Origin: Laetiporus sulphureus 93-53 | Taxonomy: Eukaryota > Basidiomycota > Agaricomycetes > Polyporales > Laetiporaceae | Assembly (NCBI RefSeq): GCF_001632365.1 | Contig: NW_024468515.1 | Coordinates: 1,017,414 to 1,081,413, forward strand | Direction of reading: 5' to 3' | Length of the DNA: 64,000 nt | Shown here: piece after piece, positions 1-12,465 of the stretch | Layout of the letters: the number at the start of each line of letters is the position of its first letter | Numbering within the stretch: the first letter of the stretch is position 1 | Notes under the pieces: generated by a model | What the model saw: the letters and a program-made list of their open reading frames with translations, nothing else | Told to the model about the DNA's origin: nothing | Databases searched by the model: none | Made by a program: the position numbers and the translations under genes

Positions 1-1769
1 CTCGGCGCGCCCGCGTATTCGTTCCCCCCGCCGTCGATGACCGGCCACCAGTTCCCCCCGTACGGCCCGTCCCCGACCGACTCGGTGCGTTACCCCCTCG
101 GCGGACTCGACCGCCGCATGTCTGAGCCCGTCCTCTCGCAGCGCTACGCACAGCAGCAGACGCCCTTTGCGTTCCACCCGCCCCCGCACTCCCCTTCCCA
201 GCCCGTTCCCACCTCCCTGTCTCCGCGGCCCTCCTCGTCCTACTCGTCCTCTTCGTACAACAGCCTCGGCCACGGCCACGATGTGTACCAACAAGCACAC
301 TCGCGCATTTCTAATGACTCGGGAACGACCGTGACTCCGTCTAGCTGGCCGGGCAAGGTCGAGCTGCTTCATCACGCCGCGTCGTTCTCCGGGCCCACGT
401 CCTCGGGTTCAGACGTGGCTCCCGTTTCGCCTATCTACGCGGGAAGCGTGAGCTCGGACACGTCTGGTCTTGGCAGCGGTAGCCCGACACTGCCTCCACT
501 CCGCGGGACACCTGGCGCGCAACGCCCGGGGGGAACGCAGAATCTCGCGACGAGCGCGCAGGGTCAGGTTCAGCGGGGCTCGAACGGCAAGACCTATTCA
601 TTTGTGAGTCTCCCGGGGAACGCGGTCAAGAAGCGGCCACGTCGGAGGTACGATGAGATTGAGCGGTTGTATCATTGCAGGCGCGTGTGCCACCCGTGAT
701 CTGCTTACAGGAATATTGACGCATATACCGTATTTCCTTCAGCTGGCCGAACTGCACAAAGGCGTACGGGACGCTGAACCACCTCAACGCGCACGTCACG
801 ATGCAGAAGCATGGTCAAAAGCGCAGCCCGGGCGGTGCGTCTCCCACTCAACCAACTCAATATATGCTCATAGGTTCCTCCACAGAGTTCAAGGAGCTCA
901 GAAAACAATGGCGTCAGGCAAAGAAAGAGGCAGAGGAGGCACAGCAACGTGAGGTGCAGCAGCGCGAGGCACAGGCGCAGGCGCAGGCGCAAGCATACTC
1001 CGGGATGGTCTCATCTCTTGGATCATATTCGCACCACCAGCATCAGCCTGCCCACCACCAGCACGCGCAGCACGGGCACGTCCAGACGCACCAAGCGCTC
1101 CACCCATATGCGGTTGTGCCCCAGCACGGGTTGGACCACCACCGCTCGCAGCGCAGGCACATGCAAGACCAGATGGCATACGCGCAGGGTCACGGTGGCT
1201 TTTCCAGCCCGCCAGCGTATTCGCTCTCGACGGTTGAGAGATACGCGCTGCCCTCACCTGTGGACGAGGTCCCGCATCACCACCAGCAGCATCATTCGCA
1301 ACAGCAGCAGCACCATCAGCAGCAGCAGATGCGGTACGCGACCCAGCACCAGGAGGAGGACATGCAGGAGATGGCGGGCTACTACCGCCACGCGCAGACG
1401 CCGACGCATGCGGAAATGGGCATGGCGGCGCCAACGGGGTGGCCCGGGCATCCTGAGCAGCAGAGCTCGCGTCACGGGTACTACCAAGCGCAAGGCCAGG
1501 GTCAGGGCCAGCAGAGTGGGGGCACCGTTCTCCCGCCACCGTCCTCTCTTTCTGCGTTCCCGCCTCCGCAACTGCCTGGGTCGAACTCGGATCTCCCGCA
1601 GCTCACGGCGCACGTGAGCCTCGGACGCAACACGCTCCCGCCGGACAGCACGCTCTTGACGCCACTCCCGGGATACGAGCCGGAGGTGATGGGCCCCGGC
1701 CAGCACCAGGAGGAAGGCGCAGAAGGACGGACGTCGTATGGGAGGAGCCCGGAGGGGTACTTTGATTGA
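1..1769 (+). CDS. Fungal C2H2 zinc-finger transcription regulator (5' truncated by window edge)
   Basis: Model: exons <1-680, 743-834, 886-1769. The frame is open to base 1 with no stop, so the first Met seen (37) is probably internal. The N-terminal part is Pro/Ser-rich and disordered. It is followed by a basic KKRPRRRYDEIERLYHC motif that continues after the first intron as SWPNCTKAYGTLNHLNAH and, across the second intron, FKELRKQWRQAKKE. This is the conserved single C2H2 finger plus basic helix of a fungal regulator family. The C-terminus is His/Gln-rich and Pro-rich, typical of activation regions. Intron 1 (681-742) only restores the CX4C finger spacing if it starts with GC rather than GT; a GT two codons later gives CX6C. 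A nuclear DNA-binding role is inferred from the family; the target genes are unknown. Confidence 0.8.
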
Positions 1770-4700
1770 GTGGGCAGTGTGGAAGAAACGCATTAGAGGT
1801 TCGTCGTGCTGTTGGTTGGAAGCTGACGAAAATCGGTGGAGGTTGACGATGAAGACGACTGGAGCCGTTGAAGCGGTCGAATGAAAGCTGTCGATGCATG
1901 CCCGGCGGCTCGTTTCAAGAGTCGACGAAGGCGAACGATGACAGCAGGTTGGTGCTTATGGTTTCCTCCCTCCTGCCCCTCGCAAGAATAATACAGCTTG
2001 ACGGACGTCAAGTGTCCTGAAGTATGCTGGCGATTCCACGCCGGTATCGAAACGCACGGTCCTTGTGTCCCCGTAAACCAAGCGTCGCGCTGCTCGCTCA
2101 CCCGTATGGCCCTCGCTCTCTGTGATTCATTACTGTACATATCCCACATGCTATCCCACTGCGCTGTCGCTCCTGTTCCTCCACTCTGCCGCTGCTACGC
2201 TTACTATTCGCGCTTAGTGCTATTCCATCAGCCTACCCTACTATTTCCGCATCGTATTCAAGACTTCTGGACTACCCGCTTCGCGCATTCGCATTCGAAT
2301 TCGTCTACACATCCCACGCATACCTTCGCGCATGTGCACGCGCGTCGAACGCTGCGACGACACGCTCCGCGCGCGCACTGCTGCGACTTTTCTCCCTGTT
2401 GTCTGCCTTCGCAACTTACAAGCACCGGTCGTCCGGCCGCCCGGGCGTTATGGTTACGAGCTCATACAAGTTGCAGGGCCTGTATGGTGTATTTTTCCTC
2501 CTTTGTACGTGTAGGTCTGGCGATGTTCGCGCCCGTTCTGTCTTCTCTGTATCTGCGCGTGTGCAGCGCTACAGTAGCTATAGGTTCTCTCGTTCGTTAT
2601 ATCCCACGGCCGTGCGCAGGTTGGATGTGCCTGCGGTCTGTATATAGTGTGGTTTACTCACATTCGAGGTACATACGTTGTATTTGGTACAGTAGAGGGA
2701 TCGCGTATGCAACTATTGTTCTACTACGTGGCGCGTGTGCGATCTCCCGGCTATCGCTATCTCTGCGCGAGCGTCCTGATCAGGCGGCGCAAATTGGAAG
2801 TGACAGGTCTATGATAGGCACTGGCAGGTGCATGATGCATCATCTAATATCGCGACCAGACGTGAGGCCGATCGTGACATGCCAGCAAGCGAAGCGGGCT
2901 ATCCACCGCTGGACACGTCCGCCATCATCACAGCAATCCAACACGCCCCTCCGGCACCGCAGCCGCAGCGCCCGCCGGATCCGAGCCCTGGCGTGGGCAG
3001 ACATGCGACCTCCTCCTGCCTCTCGTGCGCCGGAGGCTGTCTTTGCGCGCTGCAGCTCCGTTCCGTGTGGGAGCGCGCGGGCGACGGGAGAGGAGTTTTC
3101 CCGCCGCGGTGCGGATGCCGGAGCATTGCAGCGCTGGGCGAAAGGCCTCTGTCCAGGAAGGCGTTGCGGAGTGCGGGGTTTCGCGCGAGACGAGACGGGT
3201 GTTGACGTCGATTCGTGCGGATACGCGAGGCAGGAGCTCGCTTATGGGTGTTGCTTTTTGTCTGCGAGGCCGACCCCGTGTCTTCCAGAGGTCGGAATCC
3301 TCACAACGAGGACTTCCGGAAGCAGAAGTGGAGAGAAGCAAGATTGGATAGGCAGATGGGTTTTTCCTCCATATGGCAGCAGTCAGCAGTGGAGGAGGTT
3401 CGTGACGCGCGTGGGTGTTCGGAGTCGGACGGCGCCTGTTGGTCAGATGAATGATATCGTGAATGATGACGACGACGACGCCCGTGCTACCATCGAGCAG
3501 CGAGGACAGAACCCAAGACGTAGATAGGTGGGGGCGTGTCGCAGCGAGCCTGGCTGCTGCACGTGGGTGGGCAGCGGACGGATGCACATGGGCCAGGCCC
3601 TGTGTGGGCAAGAAACGAAGGGCAAGGTCAGCAGCCGTTAGGAACGCGCGTTGCGAGAGCCGTGTGGCACCACGGAACGCGGCCAGCGGCTGGCAGGGAA
3701 ATCGAGAGCTCCATTACACTTCGGTTCTGTCTTCTTCCTGTTGCGCCACGTCCGTGGACCGTCGCGGAACCCCAGAACAAACGGAATGCTCGATTAGCCA
3801 CAGGGCGGGCATAGATAGCGGCTAACCCTGTGCTGGCCGCAAATTCGGCGAGATCTAAAGTAGTCAATTTTTGAATGCGATTACCGCTGGCAGAGAGATC
3901 TCAATAATAAAAATTGGCTGAACGTACGTATGAGAGTGGCGTTTCGAACGATGAAATGAATGAAGGGAGGAGTGAGAAATAGTTCAGGGAAATTCGAAGA
4001 AGCTGTGATCAGCGTTTCAAATTGGGAAGGTTACGTACATTCTCACATCATCATGTTTCAGCGAAGCCGAGAACACAGTGCTTCGACACCTTCGCAATCG
4101 TGGACTGCATTGCGCCCAATATAGCAGACTCAATGTCGGGCCAACATCTGCTTCCGGCCAGTGTCATCTCCTCGGTGAAACTTCTCTGTCGCAAAGTTTG
4201 CGAGGGCCTGTCAACGTCGCGATTGGCCGCAGATGGTTTCCAGTCGACGTCCGCTTCAACTTGCCAATTATTCATTATCGCGCTCGCGTAGCGGGGGTTG
4301 TGCGGTCTGGCTGTGATGCAAGGCGTTCTAGCAGGACGCCGGGCTCAACGATACCCTGAAGTTGTTCAATTCTTTCAAAAGGTCGCGGACAATGATATTC
4401 GCCGTGACTTTGCGGCGCCGTCTAGATGTATGTCAGGATATTGCGGCCCGCATCTTCAGGCTGCCTGCTGGCCGATTGTCATCGGTGTTCAACGCACAGC
4501 TGTGGCGGCAAGCACGAACAGCGGCAATGCTACATGGCGAGGTGGTACGCCCTGCTGGCGGTAAGTGCTCTGCCTGGCCTAAGCGAAGGCCTCTAAAATT
4601 TTGTCTTCCCAATGTAGATTAGATGCCGTGGTGCATTCAGTTGAGCCTAGATCCGTTTTCCAGGTATTCAGACGGCTGAAATCTCTCGCGAGGCTGAGCG

Positions 4701-6526
4701 CAGGAGTAAAGTTGAGTGCCCTACCAGGTGAGTTTGTCAAATTAACGATGTCAACCTTGCGGACCGTTTGGTGGAACACGATGAGATTACCGATCTTATT
4801 CCGATGTGCATCGGCGAAATGAAGCTCTTAAATTTTCTGTCGGCTGCTCTCAGCGATTATGGGACCCTTTTTACGTATTCTGCGAGGTACAAGGGGTTCA
4901 GATGCACCCTTCATATGTTTTTACCGACTCCGAGCCCAAGTTGTGCCATCGATGAATGTTCTGTCAGCGCTCCGAGCGCCATTCATCTTTGCGGCTTCGC
5001 AAAGACGCAGAGAGTGAAAACATACCAATTGGGGAAGCGGAAGCACACAATGCACAAACCATGCTTTATACTGCATGTACGTGCCACATTCGGCTCCATT
5101 TTGAAATTAACGGATTTTTGTTTCTCTTTTGCGGCGAGACGCGTCCCCCAACTGTTGGCCGCTGTGTGCTTGACAACACAAAGTCCGCGAGCTTATAGAC
5201 CGACCTCGGCAGCTGCGCAGTGCTGGCGCGCCGCGAGCTCACCTGATAAGACATGGTGAGAGCCTCTGACCAGTTCTTGACAACATCTCCGTTAATTCGT
5301 CTTTCTCAGAGCGCACAGTGGCTGTCCAAGAACCTGGTGTACATAACATGAGGTACCGGCCGCCGCACCGGAATTTATCACTGAGCCGGGGAGCGGTGCG
5401 AGCGCGTCTGATTCCAGCGGGACTTGCTTCACGCGATTACAGCTATCCTCCGGTTTTACGGATCTTTTCGTTGCGAGCAACATAGCCTAGGCATCCGCCA
5501 TTGCTCAGCATGTAAGGAGACGGCTCCGTTTCCAAATCTTGCAGACCGCGCATCTCGTAGCTGATCAGTGGCGCAGCGGTGGAAGCCCGCGGTGGTTTTA
5601 TGCCGCAGGCGGGCCGTAGCCTCGTGCGCCTGAAGGAAGGGATTCCGTGCGTTGTGTTATTCTAATGCTTTACAGAACAGAAAAACCGTCGCCGATCGGC
5701 ACGGACGCCTTCTGCAGATAAGATTTACCCTACTTGTCTGTGTTCTTGATTGCTTCAAAAGTCCTCATAAGACCTCAAGATGCACGCTCGGTTCGCGCGT
5801 GGTCCCTCAATATCGCAGTAGTGGCCACGAGACGGATATTCGAGTCAACTCATGATCAACGGGAGTTCTGATAGAGTGGACGATGGGTTTACCGCCGAGG
5901 ACTTCTGCGATCGGCATCACATACACTTTGGACGTCCTCACATCAACGCTGGACGTCAGCAGGCTGCCGTTGCCACCTTGGCATCGGAGGCTCGACGATT
6001 CCTACTACTTGTGGTCATCAAAGAGGCATTGCTGATCAATCGGCCCTCTTGGGATCCGAGTTCTGATGAATGATGCCTCGCCGAGCATCGCGGCAGGTAC
6101 ACCTCCTCCTGCTGCGATCGATTTCGCTGCCTTCGCCTGCCACAACATGGACCGCAATGGATTGCAAATTGGCAGCGTGAGTGAGTCTATGATTGATACC
6201 ATCATCATGAGCCAGCGAGGCAAGTGGGCGCAGCGGTGCCGCACCACCTGGGTGTGCATGATGCGCGGGCGCAAAGAGTGCATTTTTCGAGCCGAACAAT
6301 GTGAGCTCGTGAAAATCAGACACTTCGACTCGCACTACCCGTTCGTGGCCGTGGCCACCAACCTTGAGCCACTCGTGCTAAGCGCCCCATCAAATCACGT
6401 GCGGAAACCGCGTGGCAGCCGTCGTTCCCGTTCCCCCCTGGCCACCGACCACCGACCACCGCAGCGGTCCTCCTCGACCTCCTGTCCTCAATCTCCTATC
6501 TTCATCACTCTTGATCTGCGTGAATC
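1770..6526. other. Gene-poor 4.7-kb stretch with no supportable gene
   Basis: Open frames are short, overlap in several frames and lack recognisable domains. A 509-codon frame at 1998-3527 is rich in Arg, Cys and Ser and looks like chance openness in GC-rich DNA. Between about 4.0 and 5.3 kb there is one good intron signature (GTAAGT at 4561, AG at 4616-4617) that joins two plus-strand frames. I could not match the product to any family, so this could be a lineage-specific gene or a decayed one. 6066-6500 is probably the 5' region of the RING gene. Confidence 0.4.
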
Positions 6527-8234
6527 ATGCCCGTTTCCACGAGATCTGGCAGCACCCGGAGCCGCACACGCACCAAGAACAAGAAGGATGTTCGGACACG
6601 AGATGCTACCGTGGCAGCGAGAAAGAAGACGACACGCCGTCGGTCCGCTCGACTCACATCTCAAGGTGATTGATGCCCAGTCATAGATGCCTTAAGTTTG
6701 TTGAGAGAATAATTTGTAGTAGCTGAGAAGAAGGACGTTGATATGTGGGTCGAGCTGCCAGAAGGGCCTGTGGCGAAGAAGCCCAGGCTGGACAAGGCGA
6801 ATTCAGTGCCACCGCCGACACCCAAGGCCAAGGCCGCAGCATCGGCCCTCTCTAACTCGAAGATCAAAGCCGCGGCTATTGCTTCTGCTGCCTCAAGAGC
6901 CAAAGCCTCGGCCACTGCCTCAGCTGCATCGAAGGAAAAAGTCGCCGAGGCAGCTGCGAGGGAACTGGCTCGGATGACGCTCACTCCAAACTTATCAGAG
7001 CCATCAGCGTCATCCCAAAGACGTAATACGAGGGCGGAACTGGACTCTTCGATCCGTAGATCCTCTCGGAAGTCTACCGCTAGAAAGTCAATTCAAATAG
7101 ACGAAGCAGAGAAATCGAATGAAGCAGATGACGCGCAGACGGTAGATCAAGCAGATGAAGCTCCGAAATTCAAACAAGTAGATGAAGCGGGACGAAAGCG
7201 CAATCAATTAGATGAAGAGCAATTGAAGAAGAAGACAGCCGATCTGCGCGATGGACAGCGAATGCTGAAGCGCAAACGCGACGAGTTTGAGATGGAGTTT
7301 GAAAAGATGCGTGCCGAGCTGGACAAGCGCGAGACCGCAATCAAGAAGAAAGAAGGGCAGTTGTCTCGTATAGATAAGCAACTTGACAAGCGGCTGGAAG
7401 CTATCCAGAAGAAGGAGACAGCTTTCAAGAAACGCGAACAAGAGACGAACGATTTGGCCCTCAGCCTCTCGGTCGATCGCACCCAGGAGGCAATGACCCA
7501 GCTGGAGGAGCAATGGACTTGTGTACTGTGAGCATTAATTTCATGATATTCCCGCGTGCTGTGCTCACAAACTTGGGCAGCTGCTATGACATAATGTATG
7601 TTCACGCACACATTCTATCAAGCGGATGTGCTGACGACTTTGTTAGGGCATGCCCTGCTAATCTTACACCCGCACAGTGTGGCCATACATTCTGCGCTCT
7701 TTGTATTCTAAAATGGTTCTTTACTCACCTTCACGACGATTGCGGCGGATGGCACTTCGCACTCGAGTGCCCTCTCTGCCGCACGGTCCTCCCTGTCCCG
7801 CCAGAAGTCGCCCCGCGCCCGATGTACACTTGTCCGTTCTCCCTGAACAGACTTGCAGACACGGTCCTGACGGATCTGATCGATGGTCTGCGGGGGCCAG
7901 ACAATAGGAACCAGAGCACTGGCAGTGGCAAGGGGAAGAAGAAAGCTGTTGATGCGGGATCAAGCATATCCGATGCTTGGAATGAAGGAGGCGCGTCCAG
8001 GAACGAGTGGAAGGATCGAGATAGGTTAGTCTCTCCTCAGGCATTTGTTCTCCTGATGCTGACGGTTATAATGATTTCCCTATATATTTCGACGTTTCTT
8101 CAATCATTGGCTATCCATGCAGACGAGGACGCGAAGAACTGCAGTTCGTGGTCAACTCATGGACGAGGTTGACACAGAACGATATGCAAGTGCTGAAGGG
8201 ACGGCTCGCACCCCCGGCAAACAACGCACGCTGA
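6527..8234 (+). CDS. Coiled-coil RING finger protein (putative E3 ubiquitin ligase)
   Basis: Model: exons 6527-6665, 6720-7527, 7581-7595, 7647-8024, 8123-8234 (483 aa). The first exon encodes a very basic Ser/Arg/Lys-rich N-terminus (MPVSTRSGSTRSRTRTKNKK). An Ala/Lys-rich stretch follows, then a long Lys/Glu-rich coiled coil (about residues 200-310). A C3HC4 RING begins at WTCVLCYDIMACPANLTP, continues as QCGHTFCALCILKWFF and ends with CPLCRTVLP. The first cysteine pair is split by an intron and carried through a 15-nt exon; this splice is needed to build CxxC. RING proteins usually recruit an E2 enzyme, so ubiquitin ligase activity is inferred. The basic N-terminus suggests a nuclear location. 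Substrate unknown. Confidence 0.82.
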
Positions 8235-8626
8235 GCACGGCGAGCATTCGCACGAGGAAGGTTGGATTGCGTGAAAGAACAGGAAGACGAATTCGTTCTT
8301 GACTATTGGGTGGGTTGAATGGCTTGACAGCATCCTGATCGTCTGTGCCTGGTCGTCTGTTATCCCTAATTTATTTCCTTCAATGCCCTGTGGCACCGTC
8401 TATAGAGCGGTACATGTACTGCCATCGTCACATGCCCGGACCGCATGCGCGGCTCCGACGCACCGGTTGTGTGGGTCGTGGTTGTATACAGTCCTGCTGT
8501 CGGCTTATCTCCGCTGTATAATACAAGAAGAAAGTTCTGTATATATACCCACAACAGCTGCCATACATTCACAGGGCGTTCTGCTCGGCACCGAATCAAG
8601 GGTATGACTCAATGGGGGTGGCAAGC
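8235..8626. other. Convergent 3' intergenic region
   Basis: This short region separates the converging 3' ends of the RING gene and ARP8 and probably holds both 3' UTRs. I see no gene or RNA in it. Confidence 0.5.
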
Positions 8627-11600
8627 TCAAAGGTAGAAGCAGCGTTCCTTCAGGCCGCGCATCCCAAGAATGTCCTAGAGAAATACAGGAGATCATGAGC
8701 TAATCTTGAACTCTAGACTGGCAATAGGATAGCATACGGACCCAATCTGTGGGTGTGATCCAGAGGTCGGAGACCCCGTCCATTCTCGCGAGCACCGCTG
8801 CTCCCTTCCATGCGAGAACGCGGGGGTCGACGTCCTTCGGTGGTGGAATAATTTGAACTTTCTCCATGTTGGGCACCAGCGGCGTCGCTATCGCCTGTAA
8901 TCTGCATGTGAAAATACAATGACGAATGTGTCACTGCAGCCTCAAACAACATCCCCTATGCAGTCATACGTACCTGCTCTCCAACGCATGTGCCATCCCG
9001 GGAACGAGGGCCGTCCCGCCAATAACCAGCACCGCCTGCAAGTATTTCTTAATCTTCTCGTCCCCGCCCGCTGCACGCGCGCTGTTGAAGATAGCGACGT
9101 CCAGCGGTAGCTTGCTCGCTTCGAAGCACACGTCGATCGGGTACCCACCGGGATAGACGGCCTGCACGGGCACGGGCGTAGGCGCCACGAGCGGCGCGCC
9201 CGCCGGAGTCGACGGTATGGTCGACTTGCTGTCTTCTACGTCGATGATCTCCATCGGCATGTCCACAGTACCCTCGCCTACCGTGCGTGCGCTCCCTGGC
9301 ACAGGCGTTGTGCCGGCCGTGGACGCGGGGCCCGGCGTGGGCGTAGTGTCCGCTGTCGTTGACGCTTCTTCCTTCACTTCGGGCTGCGCTTGGGTAGAAT
9401 CGCTGGGGACCGGTGTCGTGGAGGCGCCGCCGACGGGAGTGTCGGGTGCCGTTTTTGGCGTGCTGCCCGCGTCGGTCGGTTCGACAGACGGGCCTGCGGG
9501 TGTTGGTTGGGGCATAACTATGAATGCCGGCTGCACCCCGATGCCCGGCGTCTGGGGGCCTGATGGAGGGATGGACTGCACGTCCACGGGCATGGTGATT
9601 GGCACGGCCGTCGGTAGCAGGTGCTGCGTAGAGATCACCATGGCTTGGGTCTGGAGACAGCGAGTGCTTTACTACATGTTTTCCTCGACAATAATACGGT
9701 AGACTTACCCATCGATCGGGATTCTGTTTAATGGTACCTTCAGCAACATTGAGATGTGAAGTAGGACGCATACACTTACCCAGCGGTCAGAGATGCTTTC
9801 GATGATGTCCTCTGAGACATCAGGGTTCGAGAACGGGCGCATGCCCAAGCGTTTATTGTCGAACTCGATGACGCGAGGCTCAAAAAGGCACTATACCCAC
9901 GACGTCCATGTTAACATGCACCTTGTGACCAAAAGCCATTGCTATGAAAAGACGTACCATCGGTGCGAGGATAATCTCATCGTATGCCCGCAGCCCGTAC
10001 TTCTCTGTCGGTTTATTTGGTCTCCGGACGACAAAGTCGTATAGGTTAAGTGCAACATCACCCTTGATAATCATGACTGAGAAATCAACTTCCAACTGCG
10101 CGCACTCTGGAGCTCACCTCCGCAAGCGTGCATAGCCGCGCCTTGAGGTCCTCGAGGACGTGCCAGTCGTACGAGCGCGCAAGGTTGACGTCCCTGTATG
10201 GGAAGCTGATCCGCTCGAGGAGTACGTAGAGGAACTCTGTGATGTCGTCTCCGCTCATGTTGAGCGACATCCTGCGCAAGGCACATCAGTATACTTGTGT
10301 GTCTTAAAAATGCAGGTTAGCATACCTGGTGTCGGGGATGACCATCCCGTCGTCGACGCACGCGATGCTCGTCTTCGTTGCGCCCATGTCCACGACACAT
10401 GCGTTGGAAATTCCCGCGCCGTACGTCGCCGCGAGAGATTCCTGAGAAGGGCCAATCAGTAAGCAAGTGATTCGTCGACAGATTGCGGAATTGCGGTTAC
10501 TTGCTGGACACACAGCTGCTTGAAGCCCATGGTGACGAGGAGCATGCGCACGAAGTACTCGACGTAGAAGCGGTCGTAGAAATCAGGTATCACGAGCACA
10601 ACGGAATATTCCTGTTTCGTACACCCCCTGTGAGCTTTCCAACATGTAGATGTAAGATGTCGACAGCATACCCTATACGAGCGTCTCTCGATGCCCAGCA
10701 TATTCTTCAGCGTCGCGCGGAGGATGGTCTCAACATCGTTCAGGATCATCTCGTTGGAAGGGTAGTCGCGTGTGTTGAACCGCCCGCCGTGAACCGGCCA
10801 CCGGACCGCATAGCCCATGTTGTGCGGATCTGCCAACCGGAATGCCTACCAAAAGAGTCAGTCGTGCATAAAAGAGTGTAAGAACGTGAGTATATGCGGT
10901 GCTTACATCTTCGCCAACGAAGTAATCTTCCGTCGCTTCGTCAATCCAGTCTATCTGGAAGGGGTCGTTATCTTCGGCAATGACCTCTGGTACGAACTGC
11001 TCATTGAACGTGGATGCGATCGTCGCGGCATTCTGAGTCACACGTAGCTTGTAGAATCGCATACGGTCTCGTAACGAAATCGTGATTGCTGCGACTTTCA
11101 TGTCGAACTGCAGAAACAAATCGTCAGTGCGAAAGCCGGAGTCCAACATTGCTGATTGATCGGTACCGGATCGTCAGAGTTCAGTGCAACGGAATACTCA
11201 TCGCCGTTCGGTGGGAGAGCGGACGACTGCACGCGAGCCTTGTCCTTGCGCGGGCGTGAAATGCCCTCGACGTACGTGGGTTCAGGGACCGGTGGTTTTT
11301 CCTTCCTTGCAATAACATTTGGGACGGTCACTGGAGTAACGTCTGATGCTCTTCCTACGCGTAGAAAGCGCGATCCTGGATGTATTACTAGCGTTTTCGA
11401 TCCTCGTCTTCCCTATATGACATAAAAGTGAAGTAGCCCACACGTTTATACCAGCAGATTTACATGAACATATAGCAGACTGCTCACCTCAGAAACTACA
11501 TCCTCTGTGATAGCCCTTCCTCTGCTCGCTACGGCAGCACGAGCAGCATTCCTATACCAGAGAGTCTGTGACTCTGACTTGTAATAGTGCGTCCCAGAGT

Positions 11601-11746
11601 GTTTCGGATTTAGCCTGAAATATTATTCACATGTTAGTCAGTGAGGTTGTATATCAGGAGAGTTCCGCTGACGGTAAAGGGACATGGAACGAGGTGTATC
11701 GCATTGCATTCTCGTCTCGCCTAGCGTTGGGAATCCCCCGCGGCAT
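8627..11746 (-). CDS. ARP8: Actin-related protein 8, INO80 chromatin-remodelling complex subunit
   Basis: Minus-strand model of 14 exons: 11746-11673, 11614-11488, 11412-11167, 11107-10907, 10845-10672, 10611-10501, 10441-10326, 10271-10118, 10062-9958, 9890-9780, 9723-9709, 9650-8974, 8901-8742, 8674-8627 (772 aa). Diagnostic stretches are the N-terminal MPRGIPNARRDENAMR and HPGSRFLRVGRASD, the actin-fold VVLVIPDFYDR and VVDMGATKTSIACVDDG, and the C-terminal DILGMRGLKERCFYL. Arp8 binds nucleosomes with Arp4 and actin on the Ino80 HSA domain and supports nucleosome sliding. A Pro/Thr/Ala-rich insertion of about 150 residues (about 9620-9160) interrupts the actin fold; Arp8 proteins are known to carry insertions. 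The 15-nt exon is the least certain join. It lies divergent from the SAF1-like gene. Confidence 0.93.
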
Positions 11747-12465
11747 ATTGAGCGACAACGGTTGAGAATGTGAGCACAATTTTAGCGCCCAACAGGCTGG
11801 AGGTGAGATGAGGTCCAGAGGTGGCCAGTAGCGTAGCGGGTGTAAGCAGTAAGCAGTGCTGGAATGTGGCAAGTGTTCAGCCACAGTCGCGCGTCTAATC
11901 GAGATCAGACGCGTCGTCAGATCGCTATCTCTGTGACACAACGCGCGAATGTGAGATAATGTCACATCACACTCGCTATCGCCCTCGAATTCCCTCGTAG
12001 TCACTGAGCGACTGGCGGCCCACCGGGCCCAATTCATTCAGTGGAAATTGCATTGAACGTTATCTGGTGTCGCGGACGACATTTGATGAACAGCCAGATG
12101 CGTCACTGCAAAGAAAGCACCAATTCCCACAGTGAGAAAGGTATGGAATTTTTGTTGACCCCCCGGTATGATTTTCTGCATCAATAAAGGCAGTTTGGTT
12201 CAGATGAATACTCCAGGAAGGGTCCTTTTTTCACTTAATGGGAAAGGCCAGATTACTTAATTCAATTTTAACACCTTTCCTGGAACAAGAATCGGCACTT
12301 GCTTTGCCGAGCGCGGCACTGCACAGATTACGCGCAGACGCGCCGCATGCAGCCGTTCACTGTTAGATTGTCCGTCTGACGATGAACTGTCGGGCGTCCG
12401 CTGTCTGCTAGAACCTGCATCTTGATCACGACCACCCACCACTCGACTAATTTGGTAAAACCAGA
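11747..12465. promoter_or_regulatory. Divergent intergenic region between ARP8 and the SAF1-like gene
   Basis: About 720 bp lies between the two start codons, so it must hold both promoters. The minus-strand frame over 12037-11654 only extends the ARP8 first exon upstream and is not a separate gene. No specific operator was recognised. Confidence 0.5.

Noticed and set aside
898..1539. 213-codon minus-strand frame opposite the C2H2 gene
   Set aside because: It is the Ala/Arg-rich complement of His/Gln-rich coding repeats; the plus-strand protein is clearly the real one.
1998..3527. 509-codon plus-strand open frame
   Set aside because: Composition is Arg/Cys/Ser-rich with no domain; other frames over the same bases are also open, and no homologous motif or promoter context supports it.
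9049..9771. 240-codon minus-strand frame rich in Arg and His
   Set aside because: Shifted-frame shadow of the ARP8 insertion exon (8974-9650), which reads into conserved actin-fold sequence in the proper frame.
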